Source: Stramonita haemastoma (taxonomy: Eukaryota; Mollusca; Gastropoda; Neogastropoda; Muricidae). Taken from it: a stretch of DNA of 64,000 nucleotides. The notes below the pieces were generated by a model. The model did not search any database. It was not told the DNA's origin and saw nothing but the letters and a program-made list of their open reading frames with translations. Made by a program: the position numbers and the translations under genes. Of the stretch, positions 23,785 through 35,766 are shown piece after piece. How positions within the stretch are numbered: the first letter of the stretch is position 1; the number at the start of each line of letters is the position of its first letter. Location of the stretch: positions 45,129,347 through 45,193,346 of the forward strand of contig CM060337.1 in the NCBI GenBank assembly GCA_030674155.1. The letters are read 5' to 3'.

Positions 23785-24049
23785 AAAAGTTAAAGTCTGT
23801 CCGAGCCATAAGGCTCATCAGGCCGTGCTTATCGGTTTCTGTGGCGTTAAGCGACTGAGAGTATAGATCCCTGGATAGGACGCCAGTCTATCGCAGGGTT
23901 AACCCAACACAAGGTTGGTACCTTTTACACCTGGGTGGGTGAGAAATAGCGTAAAGTGCTTTTCCAGGGCACAAGCATAGCGAATAGCTGGATCGAACCG
24001 CAACTTTAGATTACGAGTACAACGCCTAACACTAGGCCACAGCGGCGGC
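23785..24049 (-). mobile_element. SINE, family C, reverse copy with 14-bp target duplication
   Basis: Flanked by TTATCATGTATATA at 23771-23784 and 24050-24063. The element reads (in complement) from a tRNA-like head to an AAGTTAAAGTCTG tail. Many doubled bases of the family consensus are single here, compared with the clean copy at 54253. Confidence 0.88.
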
Positions 24050-24864
24050 TTATCATGTATATACAGCATGAAACAATCAATCAAAAATCTATTTTAAAAA
24101 ATATTTTTAAAAAAGAAGAAAGAAAACGGCATAAATGTAAGTAGATGACAATTTTAATGATTGACTATGCAAGCTGTAAGCTACTTAGCAGCAACACCAA
24201 TGGGGAAAGTTATATGAACCATCAGTAATATATTTCAAAATGAACCAATCACATCCACATCAATTAAACAAAATATTTCTTAGCACAACAAATGATGGTG
24301 CATTCAAAAGATGAGACTAGCTGAATGCTACTTTGTGAATAACAGACTGTCGCTGGTTATTTCTAAACAAAATTATAACACACATATATATATATAGCTA
24401 TCTTCTCTGTTTGTTCAATGCTTAAATTTGATGCGGTCAGGCACTGTTATTCAATATTTTCTTGTTCTTCAACTCTCCAAATTATACAACCAAGTATGTA
24501 TCTCCCATCTGTCAGTGTCCGTTTAATATGTTTCGTTCTATTACACAGTTACTATACAGTAATATTTTTGAATGTTTAAAAACTATTTGGTTTTGCTAAA
24601 AACAAAACAAAAATCCATAGAAAACTACACTATTTGGTACTCAAATACAATGATGTAGTAGACACATTTTTTTCCCCCTTCTACTTTCTCGTTATTGTCT
24701 CCTACTACTATCATTTATAGTCAGGTTCAAGGGGTCACATTCATTAAAACTGACACAGCATCAACGAACAGCAATACTGATGGGAAACCACACTTAATCT
24801 GCAATTGAGCACAACATCAAAAAAACCTTCTATCTTATTTCTTTTAGACTACAGACATAACTCA

Positions 24865-25022
24865 CCCACCAGGTGTAAAGGGGTACCACCTTGTGTTGGG
24901 GTTAACCCTGCGATTAGACTGGTGTCTATCCAGGGGAGTCTATGACTCTCAGTCGCTTAACGCCACAAAACGGATAAGCACGCCTGATGAGCCTCTATGC
25001 TCGGGACAGACTTTAACTACTA
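24865..25022 (+). mobile_element. SINE, family C, 5'-truncated forward copy
   Basis: It starts at the CACCAGGTGTAAAGGGG block and ends at GGGACAGACTTTAACTA; the tRNA-like head is missing. Confidence 0.8.
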
Positions 25023-25555
25023 ACAGACTAAACAAGTCAGAGTTTACGATAACAAACACTGTTAAACGTCTGCAGATAACACCGAATGATGACACAACCC
25101 AAAAAACAACTTGACAGAGGAGAACAGCCCAGAGCATGTAGAAGCCAAGAACAATTTAGCAGTATTGCACATTAAATGGCACTAAACAGCTGTTCACATG
25201 AGAAAAATCCTGTTTTGCATGCCACAAAAAGCACAATAACAAAATCATAGTTGATGGCTGAAGTCAGTTTAAAAACAACAACAACACACACAAAAAAAAC
25301 CCCTCCAACACACATACATGGAAAATCTTCTCAGTTATGAACTGTACACTGAAAAGCAGGAGAGAGAAGAACACACACAGGCACTGTGTCACTGTGCCTA
25401 AAGAATAGGAGTACGAACTGTTACAGCAGTTGAGTTCAAACACAAAAAAGCAAAGCACAAGGAAATAATCTTGTTCATTGTTCAGAGCCATACCCAGTCA
25501 TCTCTTAAAATGATGTGAACCAAACTTGTGTTGGAAAAAGGGAAGGCAGTTGAGG

Positions 25556-26953
25556 TAAGAGGGAGAGGGGAGGGAAGAAGGGGAGGGGAGGGAGAGAAGG
25601 GAGAGGGGAGGGAGAGAAGGGAGGGGAGGAGAGGGGAGGGAGGGAAGAAGGGAGAGGGGAGGAGGAAGAAGGGATGAGAAAGGGGGGAGGATGGAGAGAA
25701 GGGAGAGGGGATGGAGAGAAGGGGGGGAGAGAAGGGAGAGGGGTGGAGAGAAGGGAGAGGGGATGGAGAGAAGGAGAGGGGATGGAGAGAAGGGAGAGGG
25801 GAGAGAAGGAGAGGGGATGGAAGAGGAGAGGGAGAGAGAGGGAGAGGGGTGGAAGAAGGAGAGGGGAGGGAGAAGGGAGAGGGAGGGAAGAAGGGAGAGG
25901 GGAGGGGAAGAAGGGAGAGGGAGGGAAGAAGGAGAGAGGAGGGAAAGAAGGGAGAGGGAGGAAAGAAGGGAGAGGGATGGAAAGAAGGGAGAGAGGATGG
26001 AAAGAAGGGAGGGGAGAGAGGATGGGGAAAGAAGGGAGAGAGGAGGAAAGAAGGGAGAGAGGAGGAAAGAAGGGAGAGGAGGAGGAGAAGAAGGAAGAGG
26101 AGAGAGAGGAGGGAAAGAGAGGGAGAGGGAGGGAAGAAGGGAGAGAGGGAGGGAGAAGAAGGAAGAAGAGAGATGAGAAAAGAGGGAGAGGGAGGAAAGA
26201 AGGGAGAGGAGGAAAGAAGGGAGAGGGAGGGAAAGAAGGGAGAGATGAGGGAAAGAAGGGAGAGAGGAGGGAAAGAAGGGAGAGAGGAGAGAGAGGAGAA
26301 GGGAGGGAAAGAAGAAGAGAGAGGAGAAGGGAGGGAAAGAAGGGAGAGGAGGGAAAGAAGGGAGAGGGGAGGGAAAGAAAGGAGAGGGAGGGAAAGAAGG
26401 GAGAGGGAGGGAAAGAAGGGAGAGGGGAGGGAGAGAAGGGAGAGGGGAGGGAAAGAAAGAAGGGAGAGGGGAGGGAAAGAAAGAAGGGAGAGGGGAGGGA
26501 AAGAAAGAAGGGAGAGGGGAGGGAAAAGAAGGGAGAGGGGAGGGAAAGAAAGAAGGGAGAGGGGAGGGAAAGAAAGAAGGGAGAGGGGAGGGAAAGAAGA
26601 GGAGAGGGGGAGGGAAAGAAGGGAGAGGGGAGGGAGAGAAGGGAGAGGGGAGGGAAAGAAGGGAGAGGGGAGGGAGAGAAGGGAGAGGGGAGGGAAAGAA
26701 AGAAGGGAGAGGGGAGGGAAAGAAAGAAGGGAGAGGGGAGGGAAAGAAAGAAGGGAGAGGGGAGGAAAGAAGGGAGAGGGGAGGGAGAGAAGGGAGAGGG
26801 GAGGGAGAGAAGGGAGAGGGGGGAGAGAAGGGAGAGGGGGAGGAGAGAGGGGAGAGGGGAGGGAAAGAAGGGAGAGGGGAGGGAAAGAAGGGAGAGGGGA
26901 GGGAAAGAAGGGAGAGGGGAGGGAAAGAAGGGAGAGAGGAGGAAGAGAAGGAG
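25556..26953. repeat. 1.4-kb polypurine minisatellite
   Basis: Almost every base on the plus strand is G or A. The unit is roughly 19-23 bp built from GGGAGAGGGGAGGGAAAGAA with length variants; the right part (from about 26340) is more regular than the left. Six long open frames over it are low-complexity artefacts. Such mirror-rich polypurine DNA can form triplex (H-DNA). Confidence 0.93.
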
Positions 26954-27397
26954 GTAGCTTTTGTAAAGAGACTTTCTCTTCTGCACACACAAACTTTCAC
27001 TTTAAACATATTACTTCACAACGTGTACCCAAGAGTGCTTTTTGTTGTGTCTACAGGTTTGTTCGGTTTTCTGTTGTTTGCCAAAAAGGCCACCATTTTG
27101 TGTCTAAACCAGTCTGCAGTTTACATTTTCTTCATATCTACAGTACTCACAGCTGTAGTTCTTATAATATGTATAGCTCTGAAAGTTGAAGAGATTTTTT
27201 TTTAATTAAAAAAAAATATATTTAAAAAAAAAATTACAATTTTTTTTTTTGAAAGTTGAAGAGATAATTTTTAGCCATCAGATAGGTTGTAAGCAATAAT
27301 GCTCTATAATTTTTGTTGTTGTCTTTCTTAGATGTCATCTTTCAAATCACCAGATTCTATATCCAAGATTTGAACCCATGACTTCATGGACACATGG

Positions 27398-27687
27398 TTA
27401 AGTTAAAGTCTGTCCCGAGCCTATAGAGGCTCATCAGGCCGGTGCTTATCCTGGTTTTGTGGCGTTAAGCGACTGAGAGTCATAGACTCCCCTCTGGATA
27501 GGACGCCAGTCTATCGCAGGGTTAACCCCCAACACAAGTTGGTACCCCCTTTTACACCTGGGTGGGGTGAGAAAATAGCCGTAAAGTGCCTTTTCCAAGG
27601 GCACAACGCCAGAGCCGAAAGCTGGGATCGAACCCGCAACCTTTAGATTACGAGTCCAACGCCCTAACCACTAGACTACAGCGGAAG
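27398..27687 (-). mobile_element. SINE, family C, reverse full copy with 13-bp target duplication
   Basis: Flanked by CATGGACACATGG at 27385-27397 and 27688-27700. It carries the full body (GGCGTTAAGCGACTGAGAGT, GGACGCCAGTCTATCGCAGG) and the complement of the B box (GGGATCGAACCCGC) and A box. Confidence 0.93.
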
Positions 27688-29184
27688 CATGGACACATGG
27701 AATAGAAGTCAAATGGCCTTAACCACTCGGCTATAGTATCCATCACATACCAATCAATGAGACTATGTCATTTTCGGACCTAAAATAAGTGTCATGTCAA
27801 CATGTACAGCTGGGGAATGTCCGACAGCCACCTATCACAATATCTCACGTTCTCGCTGCATGGAAACTGTGACACGTTTCATCAGCATGCATGCAAGTTC
27901 TTCAATTTACAGGAAAGCAATCAACACGCTGTGCAGTTCACTATAGATCACTGGTCACCGGGTTTACAGATTGTAAAAAGTATTAAGCAAGTTTTAGACT
28001 GAAATTTCATTATACGGCTGATAAAAACTCCAAGCTTGCTATCTGATCATGTATTGTATCCAGTTGTACAGCTGTGATGTTTTCTTTTCTGCGAGAACAA
28101 TGTCTAAACCAATATAGCAGCTGCTTGGTGACAACACTTCATTACTGATCACATTCCACAGCCTGAAGAAAACATTGATGGTATGTACCTTTTTTCTGGT
28201 TTTAACTTAAGTCTCTGACTAAACTGTAACTAAAAGTCTGTCAACCTACAGCTGACAAGCCATCTTTAGCCGACTCTTTTTCGAAGGCTGTGTTTGCTAT
28301 GTACAGGTAGCTGAACTATGATCCAATACTGCAAGCACATCACAGAGATAGATACTGTAGTTGCACATACAAAATTTATATCATCTGCCTTCAATGGGAC
28401 TATAGGCTGTCAAATGAAGAGTATCATTCATGAACACATATGGCGGCTTCTTGTTTTCTGAAAGTTTCCCCATTTGCTCCTCAATTCCTTTTCTTTGCCT
28501 TTATGCCACGTAAGCAGACAACATTTTTTTTTCATGAATGGGTTAAAGCTATGTGCCTTATTTTCAGGACTAAATAAAATTGCTGTTCTTTTTCAAACGG
28601 TTTTCTTTTTTAAAAACTATTTCTGTTACTCAACCATTGTGGAAATTCTGACAACACTTTTGAAGGGAGTTCGCAGCAAATGAAGGAGTGATACTGCATT
28701 TGGGAGTCAGGGGTCATTGTTCTGATGCTCAATTAAACGTTGGGCTGGTTATGGAGATGCTTGGAAGGAGAAGCAAGTGGTGGTGGTGGTGTGTGGTTGT
28801 GGTGTGGGGGGGGGGGGGGGGCAGAGGGTTTGCTCTGTGTAGTTGACAGGGCTCTGAGTGAACAAAAGAACATCCAAAGTATGGCTCTTAAATAAAAAAA
28901 AATTAAAAAAGGGGGGGTGGGGGTGGGTGTAGCTTTGGCACATCATAGAGCAAAAATTCAGTAAGCAACAGAATTAATTTGACTGAAATGAGAAAACAGA
29001 GCAATAGTAGACACGTTCAGCAAAGCATGATCCTCAGGAATACAAAAACTCACTGACTGCACAAGTAACCAGCATCTACTGCAGCAACAAGAAATCAGCT
29101 TGACATTTCACCACAATCATACCCCAGAAGTCAGAATGCAGCTACCTTAATGGCGGATAAAGAGTAGTGTGTATGTTATATTAT

Positions 29185-29446
29185 AAATATAAAAGTATAA
29201 AGTCTTCACGACCACAGCTCATAGGCGGAATCTTATCCATTCTGATTGGCGTAATGATGAGAGTCACAGACATCGCCTGGAATTAGGTCGCTTTAATACA
29301 AACCCCCAAAACCATAACTGTGAGTATTTTTACTCTGTGTGAAAAACAAACCATTAGGACAACCCATTGAAGGAATAGTGGATGAATCCGCAAATTTAGA
29401 TTACGAGTACAACGCCCTAACCACTAGGCCACAGCGGCGGCTCGTA
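29185..29446 (-). mobile_element. SINE, family C, degenerate reverse copy
   Basis: The start resembles AAAGTCTGTC...GCTCAT and the end keeps AGATTACGAGTACAACGCCC and CCACTAGGCCACAGCGGCGG; the middle is replaced. A piece of E repeat lies just before it (29125-29160) and another after the TA tract (29540-29590). Confidence 0.65.
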
Positions 29447-29451
29447 TGTGT

Positions 29452-29452
29452 G

Positions 29453-29545
<93 letters not shown>
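29452..29545. repeat. TA then CA microsatellite
   Basis: A TA run with TGTA interruptions passing into CACACA. Confidence 0.9.
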
Positions 29546-30125
29546 TATGCAAAATCTCACCATTCAGCATTGGTGAACCTCAGAGGGAAAAAATAATCGC
29601 TGAAATTATGTTCTGCTTTGAAAACACAAAACCACCCCAAAAATTCCATAACTGTGAGTATTTTTTCTTCTCTGAAAACAAACATAAGCAACAAACATCG
29701 AAGGAAAAGAAATTCTCCAAATTTCAGAGCATTTCTGGTCCTATACATGACACTTTCGGGTTCTGCAAAGTCTGAGAGTTAGACACATCATTTTGATTTT
29801 TTTTAAATGATATACAGATCTACATATTTATCACCACCTTTTACTATTGGCAAGTGAAAACATATTCACATATGTCTTTAACATGTGCACTACAGATGTG
29901 CAAACATTGAATCCACATAGTTGTCAGCATGTGCACTGCAGATGTGCAAACATTTTACTTCACATGTCCTCGAGTGCAACATTGCCACATGTAGATGTGT
30001 AACAAACATTCACACATGTCTTCAGCATGTGCACTGCAGCGCTCTGAACAGAACTTTGTAATTGGTTGTGCATGAGATAACTATTCTTCAGCAAATAAAA
30101 ACAGACTGAACCACAGAAAGACAAT

Positions 30126-30126
<1 letters not shown>

Positions 30127-30205
<79 letters not shown>

Positions 30206-30265
30206 GAGACAGAGACAGAGACAGAGACAGAGAAAGACAGAGAGAGACAGAGAGAGATGGAGCGA
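30127..30265. repeat. GA microsatellite
   Basis: A GA run with GACAGA variants at the right end. Confidence 0.93.
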
Positions 30266-30639
30266 GAGGGAGAGACAGAGCACATAAAGTCAGAAAATAA
30301 GGTGAGGTAGGAATGACAAAAAACTATTTCACACAGGGAAGAGGAAAGTAAGAACATGTGCACTAGACTGCTGAGCACATCCTAACATGTACGTGCCGAT
30401 ATGTGTAAGCCCAAGCCGCATTCAGTTTTTTTCTTTTCTCTCAGTACATTACATACATACCATGCTATATTAATATATATATATATATAATATATCGATA
30501 TGCAAAATTTCCTCAAGTCTTAATGATCTTTGATGCTTTTCAGACCATTTTGTTTTAACAAATTATAAACTACGAATTAATCGTACACGCGAGTCAAAAT
30601 CTCATTGGTAAAACTGTCCAAAATCCCGTAACACATGTA

Positions 30640-31520
30640 ACTTTTTTATCCACCCAGCGTTCTTTCTTATATCTTAACACAATAGTCTTAAAAGCTTGCA
30701 TTGCTACATGCCATGTGGTCGCACACATCGATCCACACAACATAATGTTGATATTTAAATTCAGAGCACTGTTTTAAGCTGTGATTTTTTTCAATTATGC
30801 GTCATTTTCTTGTGATATCTCTGACATTACATACTTTTCACTTGACTTACATGTAACAATTTAAAGAGTTATTCCTGCCCTAAATCTTTGAGGATAAGAA
30901 TGTGGACAGCTATCTCGATGATACCATAGCCACAGGATGCAGTAGGCTAGCATCACTGAAGGTGGAATGCGGGGTACCTTTATGGCTGGTGAGTACTGGA
31001 TAACACCTAACGTTACTATGGTGAACCCCAGCGTCCATGCTGAGGAAACACAACAATGATAAAAAATCAGAAACTAAAAAATGTTACATATTCCATCATC
31101 TTATGTGAATTTGTCTACAGTCATGTAATCACACTTGATTATATCTTTGATTCTAAACAAACTGTAGTACTATTTATGCTGATTTGATTAGTTCTTGTAT
31201 AGCAGGGATGTGCAGACATTGTAAAAATCCAGCCCAACGTGGGACACAATTTCAAATCAGAGAATACGAAGAAAAAAAAAACCTTTAACAAATATAAATT
31301 TTACACATAAGATTCAGTCATTTACAAAAATCCTTTCATAAAATGGCTTCATAATACAAAGTAGGCTATTCAGCACAAATCCTCATCTGCTCCTGCCACC
31401 TGCATCCCCCCTACAAAAAAAAGTATGACAAAATTATCAAATATCATAACATTAGCTCTGACAAAGTTCGATTTCGTGGTAAAATTCCAAAAATCCACTT
31501 GAATTAAATAAAAAAAAAAT
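30640..31520 (+). repeat. Second tandem duplication, copy 1
   Basis: It aligns collinearly with 31521-32470: TTTTTTATCCACCCAGC, CATTTTCTTGTG, GGACAGCTA..., the E repeat (30950-31049), GATTCTAAACAAAC, TCATAATACAAAGTAG and CACTTGAATTAAATAAA all recur in order. No coding exon was recognised. Confidence 0.8.
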
Positions 31521-32470
31521 TTTTTTTTTATCCAACCCAGCTGTTCTTTACTCTCTCATCTTACAACAACAACCAAAAAACCCTAAAACACAGACACATG
31601 CACAGGCATGCGCGCGCACACACACACACACACACAAACTGTGATATGTGTGCAATCACAAGAAGCACTTTTACAGCTGTGATTTTCTTATCAAATTATA
31701 GCGCCATTTTCTTGTGGAAAAAATATCTCTGCAATTACAGGGTACATTTTCAGGCTTACTTACATGAAACATTAGCCGCAAGCCAGTTTTTCCCCTCCCC
31801 TAATTCTGAAGGAACAAGCAATGTTCTGGACAGCTACTTCATGCAAATACCCAGCCACAGGATTCAGTATGCTTTACATCCTGAAGTTGGAATGCGGCTA
31901 CCTTTAATGGCGGGTGAAAAAAAATCTGCATACACATAACCTTACTACTGGTGAACCTCAGCGTTCCAGCTGAGGAAAACAACAACAAAAAACACACAAA
32001 CAAAAAAGTCTACATTTCTATCAACACTTAGTGATATCATGATACATAAAAAGACATAGTAAATCTACACTGGTTAACTCTTTATTCTAAACAAACACGG
32101 AGTATCTATTATGCTGACTTTGATAAATACTTTAACACAGGAGACAGACACAAACATCCAGCACACAGACTTGTGAGGACACTTTTCCCAGTGGTTTTCA
32201 AACTCTTAAGAATTGAAAGGAAAAAAAAACAACAAAAAAACAATTACAATGAAGACTTCAGTGTTTACAAACATTCCTCATAAATGATTCATAATACAAA
32301 GTAGCATTCAGCACAAGATCTCTCTCCCTCCCTGCCCCCTCCTCCCCCCCCCCCAAAAAAAAAGTATGACACAATTATGCACAATACTGTCATAACATTC
32401 TCTGACAAGTGTCAGATTTTAGTGGTGAAATTCCATAAGAAGTGACACACTTGAATGAAATAAATCTCGT
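31521..32470 (+). repeat. Second tandem duplication, copy 2
   Basis: This is the collinear partner of 30640-31520. It carries its own E repeat (31875-31980), a CA run at 31616-31636 and a C run near 32345. Divergence consists of substitutions and many small indels. Confidence 0.8.
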
Positions 32471-32889
32471 GCACGGATCAGAATTTCTTTTCACAAAAAT
32501 ATATATCAGTTATTTACATAGGAGCTAGATGATACTCCACAGTATACACAGTCAAGATAAACATATATATAATCCACAACACTTCCATAACAAGACATGA
32601 GGAAAAGCAATTTCACAAAACACTTTCCTCTTTTACATGATCAATGTATCTGATGCAGATAATGCTTTTTAGCAAACATATTATTTCAATCCATACCGTT
32701 TCTATTGACCCATGGATGACATGTTGATGATTATATCAAAATAACAAAACATTTGATTGGAACATTAAGTAGAACTGGTGTCTAGTCTCCCCCTTTTAAC
32801 AACATCCTAAAAACCATGAAGCCAGAGTATAATCAAATCCCTGCTTTTATGTCATCTTTCCTTTGATCTTATCTTCAAAGCTTTCTATA

Positions 32890-33090
32890 AAAGGTAAAGG
32901 TGTCTCATAACCTATGTGGTCATAGGTGAGCGAGGCATCAGAGGCCTCAGCTTCTCTAGGGGGCCAGCATATTGAGGGCGGCGCCCATCTCCTCTCCCTC
33001 GCTGCTTTACCTTCCCTGACCCTCAAGAGGGCAGGTACCCATTTACAGCTGGGTGAACTGGGGGACTACACTGAAGCCATGGTATGCAAA
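32890..33090 (-). mobile_element. SINE, family B, 5'-truncated reverse copy
   Basis: It starts AAAGGTAAAGGTGTCTCATA and ends within the family at CTGAAGCCATGGTATGC, so the tRNA- and 5S-like head is missing. Confidence 0.8.
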
Positions 33091-33879
33091 TCTGTACTAC
33101 TCAAACACAAAAAAGCAGCGACAGAAAAAAAGTGATGCATCAGAAAATATGCTGTGTTCTGTAAAGCAAAGGTTGATCTATCAGACTGAGCCTACATGTT
33201 TTTTCATTATCAGATTTTCAAACTGTTAACTACACCCAGCACATCTATATCATATTATACAGATGACCTCATCTGTCCTTGTTCTGTTGGTATTTCTGAC
33301 GCTTCAGTTTTTTCTGTTGCTGCTTTTTTGTATATGACTGGTACAGATTGAAGGTTGTAAGCAAGTCAACTTTAAATTCATAGTACTATCAGAGGAAAGT
33401 TTTTCTAATTGTGTGGTTTCGCCTAAAAACTAGGCGGAAAAAATCAGCCTAAATCTGTTGACATTTGCGATGAGCGATCTAAGATCAAGACCATAGCAGT
33501 CCATCCATCTTTGTTTCATAATCTTTGAAACGTTGAAAGTAAACCATTCAAGTCATTCAATTTTTGAACTGTAAGATCTAACTTTCCCACATTTGTCATT
33601 AGGGACCAACTTGTGTCACTTGACAGTAGGCCCACTTTATTTTTCAGCAAATGCCATAGTTTCACATTTGTTTTGCTCAAATAAGCAGCAAATGAGTCAA
33701 TAATCCAACTAACACTTCTGTTCTTTTATCACATCCACACTTCCCTCCCCCATAAAAAAACTAAACAAAAAAAACCCTCACCGCATTCATGGACTTCAAT
33801 AGGGAGAAAGGGGAGGAGGTGGGGTGGAAAGGGAGACAGATGAAAATGAATGAGACATAAATGAAAAAAAATCTTTAAA

Positions 33880-34530
33880 ACTGATCTGTTTCCTTGCAGA
33901 AACAGACATGTGATACCATACTCCCATTCTGATCTGTTTTCTTACAGAAACAGACATGTGATACCAAGCTCCCATTCTGATCTGATTCTTTATAGAAACA
34001 GACGTGTTATACCATACTCCCAGCCTGATCTGCTTTCTTAAGAAACAGACCTGTGATACCATACTCCCATCTCATCTGTTTTCATTATAGAAACAGACTG
34101 TTATACCACGCTCCCATTCTCATCTCTTCTCCTGACAGTCTCTACATACATAAAAAGCACATTCTTCAACTTTTGATCTATTTTCTTCCAGGAACAGAAT
34201 GACCTCCCCCTGTCTGACAAACTGTTTCCTTGACAGTCTTCATTTCCTCACCAGTTGATAAGTAGTTTTCTTTACATTTACAAACAGAAACGCCTGTAAC
34301 CCCACACTCCCACTTTGATCTATTTCCCTACACTTTCACACCCCTACACTGCAGTCCCGTCATTCATGATGTCCGGGAATAGAAATGCCTACCCCCAGTC
34401 TGAAGATCTGTTTCCTTGCAGTCTCTACATTCTTCGACCGTTGATCTGGTTTCCTTCTATTTACAAACAGAAACGCCTGTAACCCCAATAATCCCATTTG
34501 ATCTATTTCTCTACAGTGTCTCATCCCCTA
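33880..34530. repeat. About 62-bp tandem array at the 3' end of the transporter gene
   Basis: Units run TGATCTGTTT(T)CTTACAG, then AAACAGACATGTGATACC and ACTCCCATTC. Five clear copies occur at about 33880-34120, with decayed copies to 34530 reaching within about 15 bases of the transporter stop codon. The array therefore makes up the start of its 3' UTR. A reverse-strand AATAAA lies beyond it at 33636-33641. Confidence 0.75.
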
Positions 34531-34544
34531 CACCGGAACCCCCA

Positions 34545-35722
34545 TCATTCACTGATGTCCACCAGTTTGGCCGTTTCCTCCTCCTCCCCTCCTCCTCCCC
34601 CTCCTTCCTCCTCCACATGACTGTTGCTGTTGTTGGCCATCTGCCGACGCCGCGTGGTGTGGGTGTAGCCGGTGTCGCCGTTGGCCATGTCGTCCATGGC
34701 GATGCTGTTGCTGGCAGCGTCCTCCTCCTCCTCGGTGTGCAAGGGGAGGAAGCCCAGCTTGGAGGCGGAGGTGGGGGGGGGCTGTCTGGAGGCCAGGCAC
34801 TGCAGGGCCACGTAGACCAGCGTCACCAGCACGCTGAGCGCCATCACCACGTGCATCAGCCACAGGCTGTCCACCTTCTCAAACAGGTAGCCCGTCACCA
34901 CGGGGATCACCATCTCCCCCACCCCCGACCCCGTGATGAAGACGGCGGCGGCGCGGCCGGTGAGGGGGTAGTAGCAGTCGGCCCAGGACACCGCCGTGGG
35001 GAAGATGGAGGACATGCCCATCCCCAGCGTCACCGTGCCCACCCACAGCATGTTGGGCGAGGCCCGCAGCCCGAAGCTCAGCATCACCGCCCCCGCCAGC
35101 ATGAAGACCAGGTCCATCACCAGCATGCACGGCGGCTTGAAGCAGCGCGCGATGAAAATCCCCATCCCCCGCCCCACAGCGATGGATCCCCAGAACAGCG
35201 CCGCCAGGGTCGCTCCCTGACGCCGGGTCCAGTGAACTAACTCGGATTCCACAGCGAAAGTGGTGCACCAGGCCTCCGAAGGCCACCTCCATGCCCACGT
35301 AGAAGAGGAAGAAGGCGAAGAGCAGGGACAGGAGGGAGACCCTGAAGCACGAGGACACGGAGGGCGGGCTGGGTCCTAGCGCGTTGACCTGGTGCAGCAG
35401 GGTTCCCGCCTTGCAGTCTTTGCAGTAGAGCCCCAGGAAGAAGATGGCGTCGCCCATCAGGACCAGCCCGATGATCAGGTAGGCAAACTGGATCTTGGAC
35501 ATGTTCTTCACGGCATCCAGGGTGGATGTGATCATGTCCAGGATCTGGGGTTTGGGTTTGCGGGTGGTAGTAGTGGTACTGCTTGGGGCAGGAGACTGGG
35601 TGGTGGAAGAACTGGCGTTGGAAGAACTATCAGCCCCCGGTTTGGTTTCCGGTACAACTGTGGTTGTCGTGTTGGGTTTAGCAGTTGTAGGAGGAGTACT
35701 AGTTGTGGTTGTGGTCGTAGAG

Positions 35723-35766
<44 letters not shown>

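Larger units (their letters stand above)
15690..25540. other. Gene-free 10-kb repeat-rich region
   Basis: No exon with splice sites and a recognisable protein family was found. Between the listed repeats lie AT-rich unique sequence, TATA dinucleotide runs (16978-17000, 20968-21000), a G run at 17811-17822 and a C run at 21627-21647. Confidence 0.6.
26960..33879. other. Gene-free region between the polypurine array and the transporter gene
   Basis: No exon could be supported apart from repeat open frames. Outside the listed repeats it is AT-rich unique sequence, with a G run at 28807-28822 and a loosely repeated segment with GTGCACTGCAGATGTGCAAAC near 29880-30060. Confidence 0.55.

Noticed and set aside
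25482..27189. Several open frames of 430-500 codons on both strands
   Set aside because: All cover the polypurine array; open frames on both strands and in several frames with Ser/Pro/Leu or Arg/Glu/Gly only are a property of stop-free purine repeats.
27023..27205. 60-codon hydrophobic frame with possible membrane segments
   Set aside because: No homology recognised, no supporting splice sites or neighbouring exons, and T-rich DNA gives hydrophobic frames by chance.
32926..33135. Short frames shared at several positions (for example GQHIEGGAHLLSLAALPSL)
   Set aside because: They are family B SINE sequence read in one frame, recurring wherever the element occurs.
34416..35240. Plus-strand 274-codon frame rich in His and Gly
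   Set aside because: Antisense shadow of the GC-rich transporter exon 3.
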